DNA from: Pseudomonadales bacterium
GTDB lineage: Bacteria > Pseudomonadota > Gammaproteobacteria > Pseudomonadales > Azotimanducaceae
NCBI GenBank assembly: GCA_029249645.1
Contig: JAQWWC010000095.1
Location: 1 to 34,032 of the forward strand
DNA: 34,032 nt
Direction of reading: 5' to 3'
The notes under the pieces are model-generated. The model worked only from the letters and a program-made list of their open reading frames with translations. It did not search any database and was not told the origin of the DNA. The translations under genes were made by a program, and so were the position numbers. Below are positions 8,734 through 16,094 of the stretch, in pieces; position 1 is the first letter of the stretch; every line of letters starts with the position of its first letter.

Positions 8734-9588
8734 TCAGAGGCTTGACACGTCAAACGTATCTGCTGGCAAGCCCACCGCCTTCAGGCTGTACTCCCAGAGC
8801 TCGGACCTAAGCGGTCGATCCTGCGCGCTGGGCGAAGGTGTTTTGATGACACATTGATCAAAATAGGTGCCAGTAGTCTCCTTTAGGTCCGGGTCGGACG
8901 CGAGCAGGATGCTGGTTTTAGCGCCAGCCTCGGGGGTGATGAAGATCAAACCTAAAAGTTTCCGGATGGGCCAAGGCAAGTCACGAACGATATCGGTCGC
9001 GACCCCGCCCGGATGTAGGACATTGGAAGTTACCTGAGTACCTGAGAGACGGTTTGCTAACTCAACTGCGAATAAGACATTGGCCAACTTAGACTGGCCG
9101 TAGGCGCGTTGTCCGCTGTACTGTGTTTCGGCTTTAAATGACGCAAAGTCTAGCTTCCCTTTTTGGTGCATCATCGAAGACACGGTCACGATGCGGGCGC
9201 TGGGTTGTCCAAGCATGAGTGGTAATAGTAATTGGGTCAGCAAAAAGTGGCTGAGGTGATTGACCCCGAATTGCATTTCGAAGCCTTGTTGGGTTAGCTG
9301 TTGTTTGGTTGGGAAAAGACCCGCATTGTTGATCAGTACATCGAGTGTGCCGTATTCGGCGAGATACGCATCAGCCAGCCGCCGAACGCTTTCTAGGTCC
9401 GACAAATCTACCGGCAAATGGCGCGCGTTGGGGCCTAATGCGGCAAGGGCTGCATCGGTCTTCGCCGACGCTCGACTGGCAATAATCACGTCAGCGCCTT
9501 GGGCAATCAGCGCTTTGGCTGTTTCGAAGCCAATGCCGCCGTTTCCCCCTGTAATCAGAATTTTCTTACTGTGCATCGGATAGCGCAT
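8734..9588 (-). CDS. Retinol-dehydrogenase-like SDR oxidoreductase
   Basis: A 284-residue SDR of the retinol dehydrogenase/WW-domain oxidoreductase-like subgroup. TGGNGGIG binds the cofactor near residues 13-20, INNAGLF is the NNAG motif, FGVNHLSHF carries the catalytic Asn helix, Ser is in TVSSMMH and the catalytic pair is YGQSK. The long loop between Ser and Tyr and the segment VLHPGGVATDI are typical of this subgroup. GGGA lies 6 bases before the ATG used; an in-frame ATG four codons in is an alternative. It is divergent from the thiolase gene across 151 bases holding repeated TGTTAA hexamers. The substrate, probably a lipophilic alcohol or ketone, is inferred from the subgroup only. Confidence 0.87.
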   Translation of the reverse strand: MRYPMHSKKILITGGNGGIGFETAKALIAQGADVIIASRASAKTDAALAALGPNARHLPVDLSDLESVRRLADAYLAEYGTLDVLINNAGLFPTKQQLTQQGFEMQFGVNHLSHFLLTQLLLPLMLGQPSARIVTVSSMMHQKGKLDFASFKAETQYSGQRAYGQSKLANVLFAVELANRLSGTQVTSNVLHPGGVATDIVRDLPWPIRKLLGLIFITPEAGAKTSILLASDPDLKETTGTYFDQCVIKTPSPSAQDRPLRSELWEYSLKAVGLPADTFDVSSL

Positions 9589-9624
9589 TGTGAATCCCGA
9601 AAAGTTAGGCGGCGGTGAAAAGTC

Positions 9625-9658
9625 TGTTAAAGCTTAACATGTGGCGATCATTTGTTAA
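9625..9658. promoter_or_regulatory. Cluster of three TGTTAA half-sites (operator candidate)
   Basis: TGTTAA at 9625-9630 and its complement TTAACA at 9634-9639 form a 15-bp palindrome with spacer AGC; a third TGTTAA follows at 9653-9658, extending to a CTTAACA/TGTTAAG pair with 13 bases between. The cluster is just upstream of the thiolase promoter and upstream of the divergent SDR, the right place for a shared regulator. No regulator gene is adjacent. Confidence 0.45.
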
Positions 9659-9669
9659 GACGTCTCGCA

Positions 9670-9698
9670 TTGACTTTGATTCGGCCCAGATCTATGTT
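9670..9698 (+). promoter_or_regulatory. Sigma70-like promoter for the thiolase gene
   Basis: TTGACT (9670-9675), a 17-base spacer and TATGTT (9693-9698). Predicted transcription start is near 9705, giving a leader of about 35 bases. Confidence 0.5.
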
Positions 9699-9739
9699 GC
9701 ACGGGTAAAACGATCCGTTAAAAGCGATAAGGAGATAAT

Positions 9740-10924
9740 ATGAGTCAGCGCGTCAAAGTAGCCGGTGTCGGCATGATTCCATTTACCAAGCCAGGGGCCA
9801 GTGATGATTATCCGGTCATGGGTGAGACGGCTGCTCGGTTGGCCTTAGAAGATGCAGGAATCGATTATAAGCACGTTCAGCAAGCCTATGTCGGCTACGT
9901 CTACGGGGATTCTACCTCCGGGCAGGCCGCGCTGTATGGTTTGGGATTAACGGGTATTCCGGTCGTAAACGTTAATAACAACTGCGCCACGGGCTCATCG
10001 GCTTTGTTTCTAGCGCGACAAGCTGTTGCCGCCGGTGTGGTCGATTGCGCTTTGGCGCTTGGTTTTGAGCAGATGAACCCCGGGGCCTTAGGGTCTGCTT
10101 TTTCTGACCGTCCCAGTCCGCTCAAACGATTTTTTAAAGCGCGAAAGGCGCTGCAGGGGACCGACAAGATGGCGCCGGATGCTGCGCAATACTTTGGTGG
10201 CGCGGGCAAGGAGTATGCTGAGCAATATGGTACGCGAGATGAAACTTTCGCGAAGATTTCAGCCAAAGCGCGGATCCATGCGGCAAACAATCCCTACGCT
10301 GTATTCCGAGACTTACTCAGTGTTGAGGAAATCATGGCCTCGCCCCATATCTATGGACCGTTAACGCGATATCAATGTTGTCCGCCCACCTGCGGCGCTG
10401 CAGCAGCGATTATCTGTAGCGAAGATTTTGCTCGCAAGCATGGGTTAAACAACACGATCACCATTAAAGCGCAAGCTATGACCACCGACTTTGAAAGCAC
10501 GTTGGCGGCTGGGTCCTTGCGCAAGCTAGTTGGTGTTGATATGGCAAAGGCCGCCGCCGACCAAGTGTACGAAACGGCTGGGATCGGACCGGAAGATATT
10601 CAAGTAGTTGAGCTCCACGACTGCTTCACCGCGAATGAACTTTTGACCTACGAAGCCCTCGGATTGACGGCAGAGGGTACGGCTGAAAAATTTATCTGGG
10701 ACGGCGACAATACTTATGGTGGTCGGGTTGTGACCAATCCATCGGGCGGACTGTTATCCAAAGGTCATCCGCTCGGTGCGACAGGCTTAGCGCAATGCAC
10801 TGAGCTTGTTTGGCAGTTGCGGGGGGATGCAGGGCCGAGGCAGGTACCGGGCGCACGACATGGTTTGCAGCATAATTTGGGGTTGGGTGGCGCGTGTGTT
10901 GTTACTTTGTACAGTGCGGATTAA
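9740..10924 (+). CDS. Thiolase-family protein, SCP-x/lipid-transfer type
   Basis: A 394-residue thiolase of the sterol-carrier-protein-x type, which cleaves 3-ketoacyl-CoA in the breakdown of branched or sterol side-chain acyl groups, or in some members acts as an aldolase partner. The nucleophilic cysteine is C82 in NNNCATGSSAL; the second catalytic region is HDCFTANE (H293, C295), and KGHPLGATG (H343) is the conserved GHP motif. Length matches the bacterial family that lacks a fused SCP2 domain. AAGGAG is 5 bases before the ATG. The PNPOx-like gene follows after 75 bases on the same strand. It is often annotated lipid-transfer protein; I expect a lipid or steroid catabolic role. Confidence 0.9.
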   Translation: MSQRVKVAGVGMIPFTKPGASDDYPVMGETAARLALEDAGIDYKHVQQAYVGYVYGDSTSGQAALYGLGLTGIPVVNVNNNCATGSSALFLARQAVAAGVVDCALALGFEQMNPGALGSAFSDRPSPLKRFFKARKALQGTDKMAPDAAQYFGGAGKEYAEQYGTRDETFAKISAKARIHAANNPYAVFRDLLSVEEIMASPHIYGPLTRYQCCPPTCGAAAAIICSEDFARKHGLNNTITIKAQAMTTDFESTLAAGSLRKLVGVDMAKAAADQVYETAGIGPEDIQVVELHDCFTANELLTYEALGLTAEGTAEKFIWDGDNTYGGRVVTNPSGGLLSKGHPLGATGLAQCTELVWQLRGDAGPRQVPGARHGLQHNLGLGGACVVTLYSAD

Positions 10925-10999
10925 ATGCTTTTAGCGGATCTTGCTTGATGGATTCATCGCGAGCGCCTGCCCAAGGCCAGCAATTAAGGAGCGTGGTCG

Positions 11000-11497
11000 A
11001 TGCCCAAACTAACTGCGGCTGAGCAGCAAGCGCTTCTCACAGAGTCTGGTATCGTGATGCGAATTGGTGTCATAGATGACACTGGCGCGCCTTATGTGAC
11101 GCCCATTTGGTTTTGGTATGAAGATGGGTTCATTTATTTTACCCCCCGGCAAAAATCGGCTTGGTTTAAAAGCTTGAAACGAGATCCCAGAGTATCGCTT
11201 TGTATTGATGAGCAGGCGCTGCCTTATCGCAAGGTTTTGATTAACGGGAATGCCCAATTGCAGTTTGATGTTGGCAAGGACGCGCTTTGGCGTGCGACTT
11301 ACCAAAAAATGGCCGCAAAATACGTTGGCAGCAATGGTGCTCAGAAGTACGTTTCTGACACGATTGATCAACCTCGAGCCTTGTTCAGGGTCCAGCTTGC
11401 GGAAGCCGTGGTGAGTAGTTGGCGGATGCCCGTTGCCAATGAGCCTCAAATGGGCATCTGGGCTAAGCGTTATTTCGTCCCAGGCACTGAGTTCTGA
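11000..11497 (+). CDS. Pyridoxamine 5'-phosphate oxidase-like flavin-binding protein
   Basis: A 165-residue split-barrel protein of the PNPOx-like superfamily, binding FMN or F420 (or heme in some members). The pattern is typical: an N-terminal helix (LTAAEQQALL), then GVIDDTGAPYVTPIWFWYEDG, the cofactor-contact segment TPRQKSAWFKSLKRDPRVSLCID and the strand KVLINGNAQL. TAAGGAG lies 8 bases before the ATG. Its last 28 bases overlap the end of the convergent binding-protein gene. The substrate is unknown; proximity to the thiolase suggests transcription together, not necessarily shared chemistry. Confidence 0.85.
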   Translation: MPKLTAAEQQALLTESGIVMRIGVIDDTGAPYVTPIWFWYEDGFIYFTPRQKSAWFKSLKRDPRVSLCIDEQALPYRKVLINGNAQLQFDVGKDALWRATYQKMAAKYVGSNGAQKYVSDTIDQPRALFRVQLAEAVVSSWRMPVANEPQMGIWAKRYFVPGTEF

Positions 11498-12312
11498 TCC
11501 TTCAATTGTGCGGTGCCCAGTAGCGGGCTTAGCATCTCGCCAAGGCTCGACTCCTCGCCAAGAAATGGATTTCGTAGTCGATGCACTTCGCGCTGAGCAA
11601 GGTCGAGGGCGCAGAGCTGCGCGCCGAAGTGCTGCTCGAACAAGTTGAGTAAACCACCAGCGTGTTGATGTTCATTTAGGGCAGCCGTCAACTGCGCCTT
11701 CAGGGCAAGGGCCTTTGGGTGACAGTAAAACTGTAATGGCATCGGATAATACAAGACCTGTCCGGTCGCGATGACGAGTTCTGGAAACGGTTTGCCGTAG
11801 TCCTCAAAGACTGCCTGCACCTCGTTCGCGCCCAGACACAGGTAGTCCACTGCGCCGCAGGCAACTTGCTCGAAGCAGGCTTCAAGGCTTGGTTGAGTGA
11901 CTACGCGATAACCATTGGCCTGAAAAATCGGCACATCCGCCCAGTCTGCCGGTAGGGCGATGGTTGCCGCTTTGAACGGCGTGACATTCTTAGCATGAAT
12001 GCGTGCGTGTTGATCCCGCCGATAGATTGGAATCCGGCAACCTAAGATGCCAAAGGCTATTGGGCAAGAGATGATCAGTTTTTGAACGGCGTCAAATTTC
12101 GGATTACCGGCGACCGTTACGAGTACGTCAAAACCTTCGTCAAAAATATCTGCTTCAGCCCGAGCGGTTAATCGGTCGCTGTGATCCACTTGAAGGACAA
12201 TGTTCGGGTCGATGAGTGACAGTAATTGTTGCGTCAGGTCGGCTTCGTAGCGGCGCCGAGGCGCAGATTTGTTGCCATTCCAGAACCGAATGGGGGCTGG
12301 CTTGGTGCTCAT
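11470..12312 (-). CDS. Periplasmic-binding-protein-like (type II) protein without signal peptide
   Basis: A 280-residue protein with the two-lobe pattern of type II solute-binding proteins: N-terminal RFWNG strand, the hinge-like FDVLVTVAGNPKFD, a segment GYRVVTQPSLEACFEQVACGAVDYL and the return LVIATGQVLYYPMPLQFYCHP, resembling amino-acid or phosphonate binding proteins. No signal peptide or lipobox is seen at the ATG or in the open frame upstream, so unlike relatives it is probably cytosolic, or the start is wrong. No permease or ATPase genes are adjacent. It follows tspO by 49 bases on the same strand and may be co-transcribed. The ligand is unknown; the family call is by overall pattern and is moderate. 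Confidence 0.6.
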   Translation of the reverse strand: MSTKPAPIRFWNGNKSAPRRRYEADLTQQLLSLIDPNIVLQVDHSDRLTARAEADIFDEGFDVLVTVAGNPKFDAVQKLIISCPIAFGILGCRIPIYRRDQHARIHAKNVTPFKAATIALPADWADVPIFQANGYRVVTQPSLEACFEQVACGAVDYLCLGANEVQAVFEDYGKPFPELVIATGQVLYYPMPLQFYCHPKALALKAQLTAALNEHQHAGGLLNLFEQHFGAQLCALDLAQREVHRLRNPFLGEESSLGEMLSPLLGTAQLKDQNSVPGTK

Positions 12313-12361
12313 AAATGGGGCCTGCGGATCAAATGGTTGCCGGGCGGTTGAGCGCGTTTCA

Positions 12362-12871
12362 TTAAAACGCCAGGCTGACAGGGTTGAGCTGCCAAAGCGC
12401 CCAGTTTAGTGCGGCAGCAAAGGTCACCCATAGTGCATAAGGCACCAGAATAAGCGCGCTTAGACCATCTATTTGGCGGGCGCTTTGGATAAGGCGCGCA
12501 ATTACGAGCAGTAATACTAAAATGTTGATTAGGGCCAGCGCTCCCCAATGCCAGACAAAAAATACCCAAGACCACAGACCGTTTAAAAACAGCTGCCCAT
12601 AAAACAGCCTTAACGCTGGGTGGGTAAAGGCTAAAGTTCGCCGCCAGATAAGATAACCAGAATAGGCCATCATGATATACAGCGTTGTCCACACCGGGCC
12701 GAACAGCCAAGCCGGTGGTGCCCAAGTTGGCTGGGTGAGCGCGGCATAAAAGCTGCTCGCTTGGATTGATCCGGTACTGCCAATAGCCGCCGTCAGGCTG
12801 GTGACACCGAAGAGCATGATCCCGGCCTTGATTCGAGATCCGCGCGAGACGATTGGGTTAACGGCAAGCAT
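12362..12871 (-). CDS. tspO: TspO/MBR family tryptophan-rich sensory protein
   Basis: A 169-residue inner-membrane protein with five expected helices, homologous to the mitochondrial translocator protein; bacterial members bind porphyrins and regulate tetrapyrrole or stress responses. Diagnostic motifs are TQPTWAPPAWLFGPVWTTLYIMM (first loop and helix 2, residues about 46-68; note W50, P52, P53, F57, P59, W61), NGLWSWVFF (97-105) and the late LWVTFAAALNWALWQLN (147-163), which includes the cholesterol/porphyrin-recognition region. AAGGA lies 7 bases before the ATG. The binding-protein-like gene follows directly. Confidence 0.92.
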   Translation of the reverse strand: MLAVNPIVSRGSRIKAGIMLFGVTSLTAAIGSTGSIQASSFYAALTQPTWAPPAWLFGPVWTTLYIMMAYSGYLIWRRTLAFTHPALRLFYGQLFLNGLWSWVFFVWHWGALALINILVLLLVIARLIQSARQIDGLSALILVPYALWVTFAAALNWALWQLNPVSLAF

Positions 12872-13431
12872 AAGGCTGTCCTTGTGGGGTTATATGACGA
12901 TACGCTGCATCACTGCGCTTTTCAGCAGGAAATTTGTCTTTAATCATCGGATGCTCATCTCGATCAACAGCCCAGGGGGCAGTCTAGCCTCAAAGTCAAT
13001 GCCGAACAAAAAATCGCCCAGAAGGGGCGCCTTGACGCGCCAATCGGGGTGTTTAGGCTTGCATCCTGTAAGGTTATGATTGCAATGAATACGATCCCGC
13101 TTGCCACCAGACTGGCGATCAGAAAGAGAGACCAAATTAAGGTCAGGCAAAGCGATGAGCCTTATCGCCGCCCTCCTGGTGGATGCGAGGAAAATCACGA
13201 CAACGGGTGTGATTACACGGTTCTGAGTACTCAAGCTTCCTAAAGCGGTCCGCCTCCTGATCCAGCGGCGATTTAATGCGCTGAATAGAGTGAACCAGTC
13301 CGTTTATAAGTCTGAATGTGTTGACGCACGGTTTGTGACAGTGGTTTAGTTAAACCTATCATCATGGTCTGTTAACGAGTGGCCGTTTTGACTCAAAAAT
13401 AAAGCGGTGAAGCCGCATCAAAGGACCTTCA
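12872..13431. other. Long intergenic region between tspO and the monooxygenase
   Basis: 560 bases between divergent genes. Minus-strand frame 12944-13234 (96 codons) ends in a protein-like stretch but has no ribosome binding site or recognised family, so it is at most a remnant. A near-perfect palindrome GGTTTAGTTAAACC lies at 13343-13356, about 75 bases before the monooxygenase ATG, with TTGACG at 13321 as a possible -35 element. Confidence 0.45.
13343..13356. promoter_or_regulatory. Palindrome upstream of the monooxygenase gene
   Basis: GGTTTA and TAAACC flank a 2-base centre (GT). Its place between a TTGACG hexamer and the start of the monooxygenase gene makes it an operator candidate. 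No regulator gene is next to it. Confidence 0.4.
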
Positions 13432-15372
13432 ATGACCTTACCGGGAACGAATGAGACGCTTCGAGAAGCGTTGCAAGATGTGAATACGCCTAACCTGTTG
13501 CTGGTCTTGGCAACCATTACGGGCGATGATATTTGGCTGAGCGAACGATATGCCCCTGCACCGATCGAGGCGCCTGAGGGCAGTCTGTTTCCGGATGACT
13601 CGGGTGGCTACAGCTCTGAGCTCACCTCCGATATTCGCGAGCAGGCTATTTCAATCCTAGCCGAGGTTCGCGACGGACAACGATCGGTCGGCCAAGCGCC
13701 CAACCTGACCCGTTTTCACCAGATGTTGGCTTTCTCAACGGGCGAGGACGTTGAGATTGGAACCGCAGAAATGTTGATGGAAGAAACCCGCTTTAAAAAT
13801 CGCGATAGCCAGTGGTTGCCAACGCTACAAGCTGCTGTTGGCCAGGGCCAGGCGGCTGATTTTCGCGTGCTCATTGTTGGCGCAGGCATGTCCGGTCTGG
13901 GCACGGCTGCCAAATTAAAAGAAGCAGGCATTGCCTTTACCATTCTCGAAAAAAATGACGCAGTGGGTGGGACTTGGTACGAAAACCGATATCCGGACTG
14001 TGGTGTGGATACGCCGAATCATTTTTATTCTTACTCGTTTCATCGGAATCCGAATTGGTCGGGATACTTCTCTAAGCGAGATGAGCTTCACGCTTATTTC
14101 GAGGAGTGTGCGGATGAATTTAATATCCGAGAGCATATCCAGTTTGGCTGTTCTGTGACCCGCATGGTCTATGACGAAGGCCTTAATTCCTGGTCAGTGT
14201 CCTATTCACGCGGCGGTGAACAGCAGACCGAGACGTTTAATGCGGTGGTCAGTGCGGTCGGTCAGTTGAATCAACCCTCGATCCCGAATATTGAGGGTCT
14301 GTCGTCCTTTCAGGGCGCAATGTGGCATTCCGCAAGATGGTGCGACGAGGATCTTGCTGGCAAGCGCGTTGGGGTGATTGGAACCGGCTGTAGTTGTGTT
14401 CAGCTCTTGCCAAAGACGGCTGATCGCGCGGGGCATACCTCTGTCTTTCAGCGAACGCCGCATTGGGTCGCGCCGGCGCGAGACTATTATAAACCCGTTG
14501 AGCCTGGCTTAATTTGGGCGTTGAATCACATCCCCTACTATGCAGAATTTCATCGGGCTCGGATGATCCTGATCTTTGGTGACCGGTCTTGGCCCGCGGT
14601 GGTGGTCGATCCTGCTTGGAAAGATCAATCTGTTTCTGTGAATGAGGCAAACCATGCCATGCGTGAGGTGCTGATTGATTTTGTTAAAACGGGCTTAGGA
14701 CCGAAACAAGACTATGTGCCCCATTGTGTCCCAGATTTTCCCGTCTGGGGAAAACGGTTGATTGTTGATAATGGCTGGTATGAAACCCTCGCTAGGGCCG
14801 ATGTCAGTTTGGTTGCCGATGGCATTGCCAGGATCACAGAAACCGGGGTTGAAACAAGCAATGGTGAGCACCATCCGATCGATGTGTTGATCCTTGCGAC
14901 GGGTTTTAAGTCCAATGAGTTGTTGTCACCCATGCAGGTATTAGGGCTCGGCGGGCAGGACCTAGCAGGCGTCTGGGGTGATGCTGCCAACGCCTACAAG
15001 GGGACTAATATGCCGGGCTTTCCAAATTTGTTTTTCTTGTATGGTCCCAATACGAATATCGTGCATGGTGGCAGCATTATTTATCAAATCGAATGTCAGA
15101 TTCATTATGTGATGCAGTGCTTAGCGCTCCTCGTGTCCAGCGATATTAAGGCGCTGGATGTGCGCGAAGAAATCAACGATCAATACAATAAAGAGGTCCA
15201 AGCGATCAGCGGGCAGCTCGCCTGGGGGCATCCGAGTGTTGAGAGTTGGTATAAAAATCAATCGGGGCAGGTGATCAATAATTCGCCATTTAGTTTGCAA
15301 AAATTTTGGGCGGTCACCCACGACTTAGAACCCTCGGACTACAGGCTGTTGAGAGCTGGCTCAAATTCTTAG
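13432..15372 (+). CDS. Flavin monooxygenase, Baeyer-Villiger type (4-hydroxyacetophenone monooxygenase-like)
   Basis: A 646-residue FAD/NADPH enzyme that inserts oxygen next to a ketone to give an ester or lactone. The first Rossmann motif (GAGMSG, 150-155) binds FAD, followed by GGTWYENRYP and CGVDTPNHFYSYSF; the second (GTGCSC, 317-322) binds NADPH. The Baeyer-Villiger fingerprint FxGxxxHxxxW is present (F293, G295, H299, W303), but the next residue is Cys304 instead of Pro or Asp. R341 in FQRTP corresponds to the catalytic arginine. About 140 residues precede the FAD motif, an extension and total length characteristic of 4-hydroxyacetophenone monooxygenase and relatives. AAGGA is close before the ATG. 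The true ketone is unknown. Confidence 0.88.
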   Translation: MTLPGTNETLREALQDVNTPNLLLVLATITGDDIWLSERYAPAPIEAPEGSLFPDDSGGYSSELTSDIREQAISILAEVRDGQRSVGQAPNLTRFHQMLAFSTGEDVEIGTAEMLMEETRFKNRDSQWLPTLQAAVGQGQAADFRVLIVGAGMSGLGTAAKLKEAGIAFTILEKNDAVGGTWYENRYPDCGVDTPNHFYSYSFHRNPNWSGYFSKRDELHAYFEECADEFNIREHIQFGCSVTRMVYDEGLNSWSVSYSRGGEQQTETFNAVVSAVGQLNQPSIPNIEGLSSFQGAMWHSARWCDEDLAGKRVGVIGTGCSCVQLLPKTADRAGHTSVFQRTPHWVAPARDYYKPVEPGLIWALNHIPYYAEFHRARMILIFGDRSWPAVVVDPAWKDQSVSVNEANHAMREVLIDFVKTGLGPKQDYVPHCVPDFPVWGKRLIVDNGWYETLARADVSLVADGIARITETGVETSNGEHHPIDVLILATGFKSNELLSPMQVLGLGGQDLAGVWGDAANAYKGTNMPGFPNLFFLYGPNTNIVHGGSIIYQIECQIHYVMQCLALLVSSDIKALDVREEINDQYNKEVQAISGQLAWGHPSVESWYKNQSGQVINNSPFSLQKFWAVTHDLEPSDYRLLRAGSNS

Positions 15373-15400
15373 CGCTTTTTTAGAGGCGTATTTTCGGGCC

Positions 15401-16003
15401 TTAAACGAGGTTGAGTAGTACCGGTGCCACACTGAGCAGTAGCAAGGCTGCTGCTATGCGATTAAACCAAGCAAGCCGACGCTGGCTGGTGAGCTTGCGT
15501 GCGATAAAAGCGCCGGCGCCGGCCCACAAGACCACCGAGCCCAAGGTCACCAAGAAGAACAACGTGATTAAAATCGAGACCTCACTCAGCACAATGCTCG
15601 CAGGGTCGGTGTAGGCGGAAATTGCGGAGATGATCACAACGACGCCCTTAGGATTAATCCATTGGAATAAGACCGCTTCGATAAACCGCATCGGCCGCTG
15701 GGCATTTTGGCGATCAAGCGTATGGCTGATCAACAGTCGGTAAGCGATCAAGGCGATCAGGACGAGGCCAAGTAACCTTAACGTGATTTGTAACATTGGA
15801 ATTTCGGTGAGCAGCCAGCCCAGGCCAAAAGCGGCAATGGCAACGAGAAGGGTGAAGCCAATGATGACGCCTGCCATGTGAGGCCAGGTCGCGCGTAAGC
15901 CAAAATTGGCGCTTGAGGCGGCAAGCAGGAGGTTGTTGGGGCCGGGCGTAAACGCTGCAACCGTTGCAAAAATCGACAGAGAGATCAGTTCGGTCAGTTC
16001 CAC
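15401..16003 (-). CDS. LysE/RhtB family amino-acid exporter (GTG start)
   Basis: A 200-residue inner-membrane exporter with six expected helices; family members expel lysine, homoserine, threonine or similar metabolites. The signature TPGPNNLLLAASSANFGLRATWPHMAGVIIG near the N-terminus, with the invariant PGPN, identifies the family, and QWINPKGVVVIISAISAY is the central motif. The open frame begins at a TTG (16030), but AAGAGGA at 16013-16019 is placed about 8 bases before GTG 16003, where the family N-terminus begins (VELTELISLSIF). A TATACT -10-like box lies just upstream. It follows the phosphorylase gene by 91 bases and is convergent with the monooxygenase. Confidence 0.88.
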   Translation of the reverse strand: MELTELISLSIFATVAAFTPGPNNLLLAASSANFGLRATWPHMAGVIIGFTLLVAIAAFGLGWLLTEIPMLQITLRLLGLVLIALIAYRLLISHTLDRQNAQRPMRFIEAVLFQWINPKGVVVIISAISAYTDPASIVLSEVSILITLFFLVTLGSVVLWAGAGAFIARKLTSQRRLAWFNRIAAALLLLSVAPVLLNLV

Positions 16004-16094
16004 TACGCGAGTCCTCTTAAGAGCGCGCAAGTATAAAGGAATTGGTCAGCAGAATTTGATTATTTACGGTCATGGTGCACGCGGCGCGGCGCTT

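Noticed and set aside
12944-13234. 96-codon minus-strand frame upstream of tspO
   Set aside because: The end looks somewhat protein-like, but no ribosome binding site or family is visible; kept only as a possible remnant.
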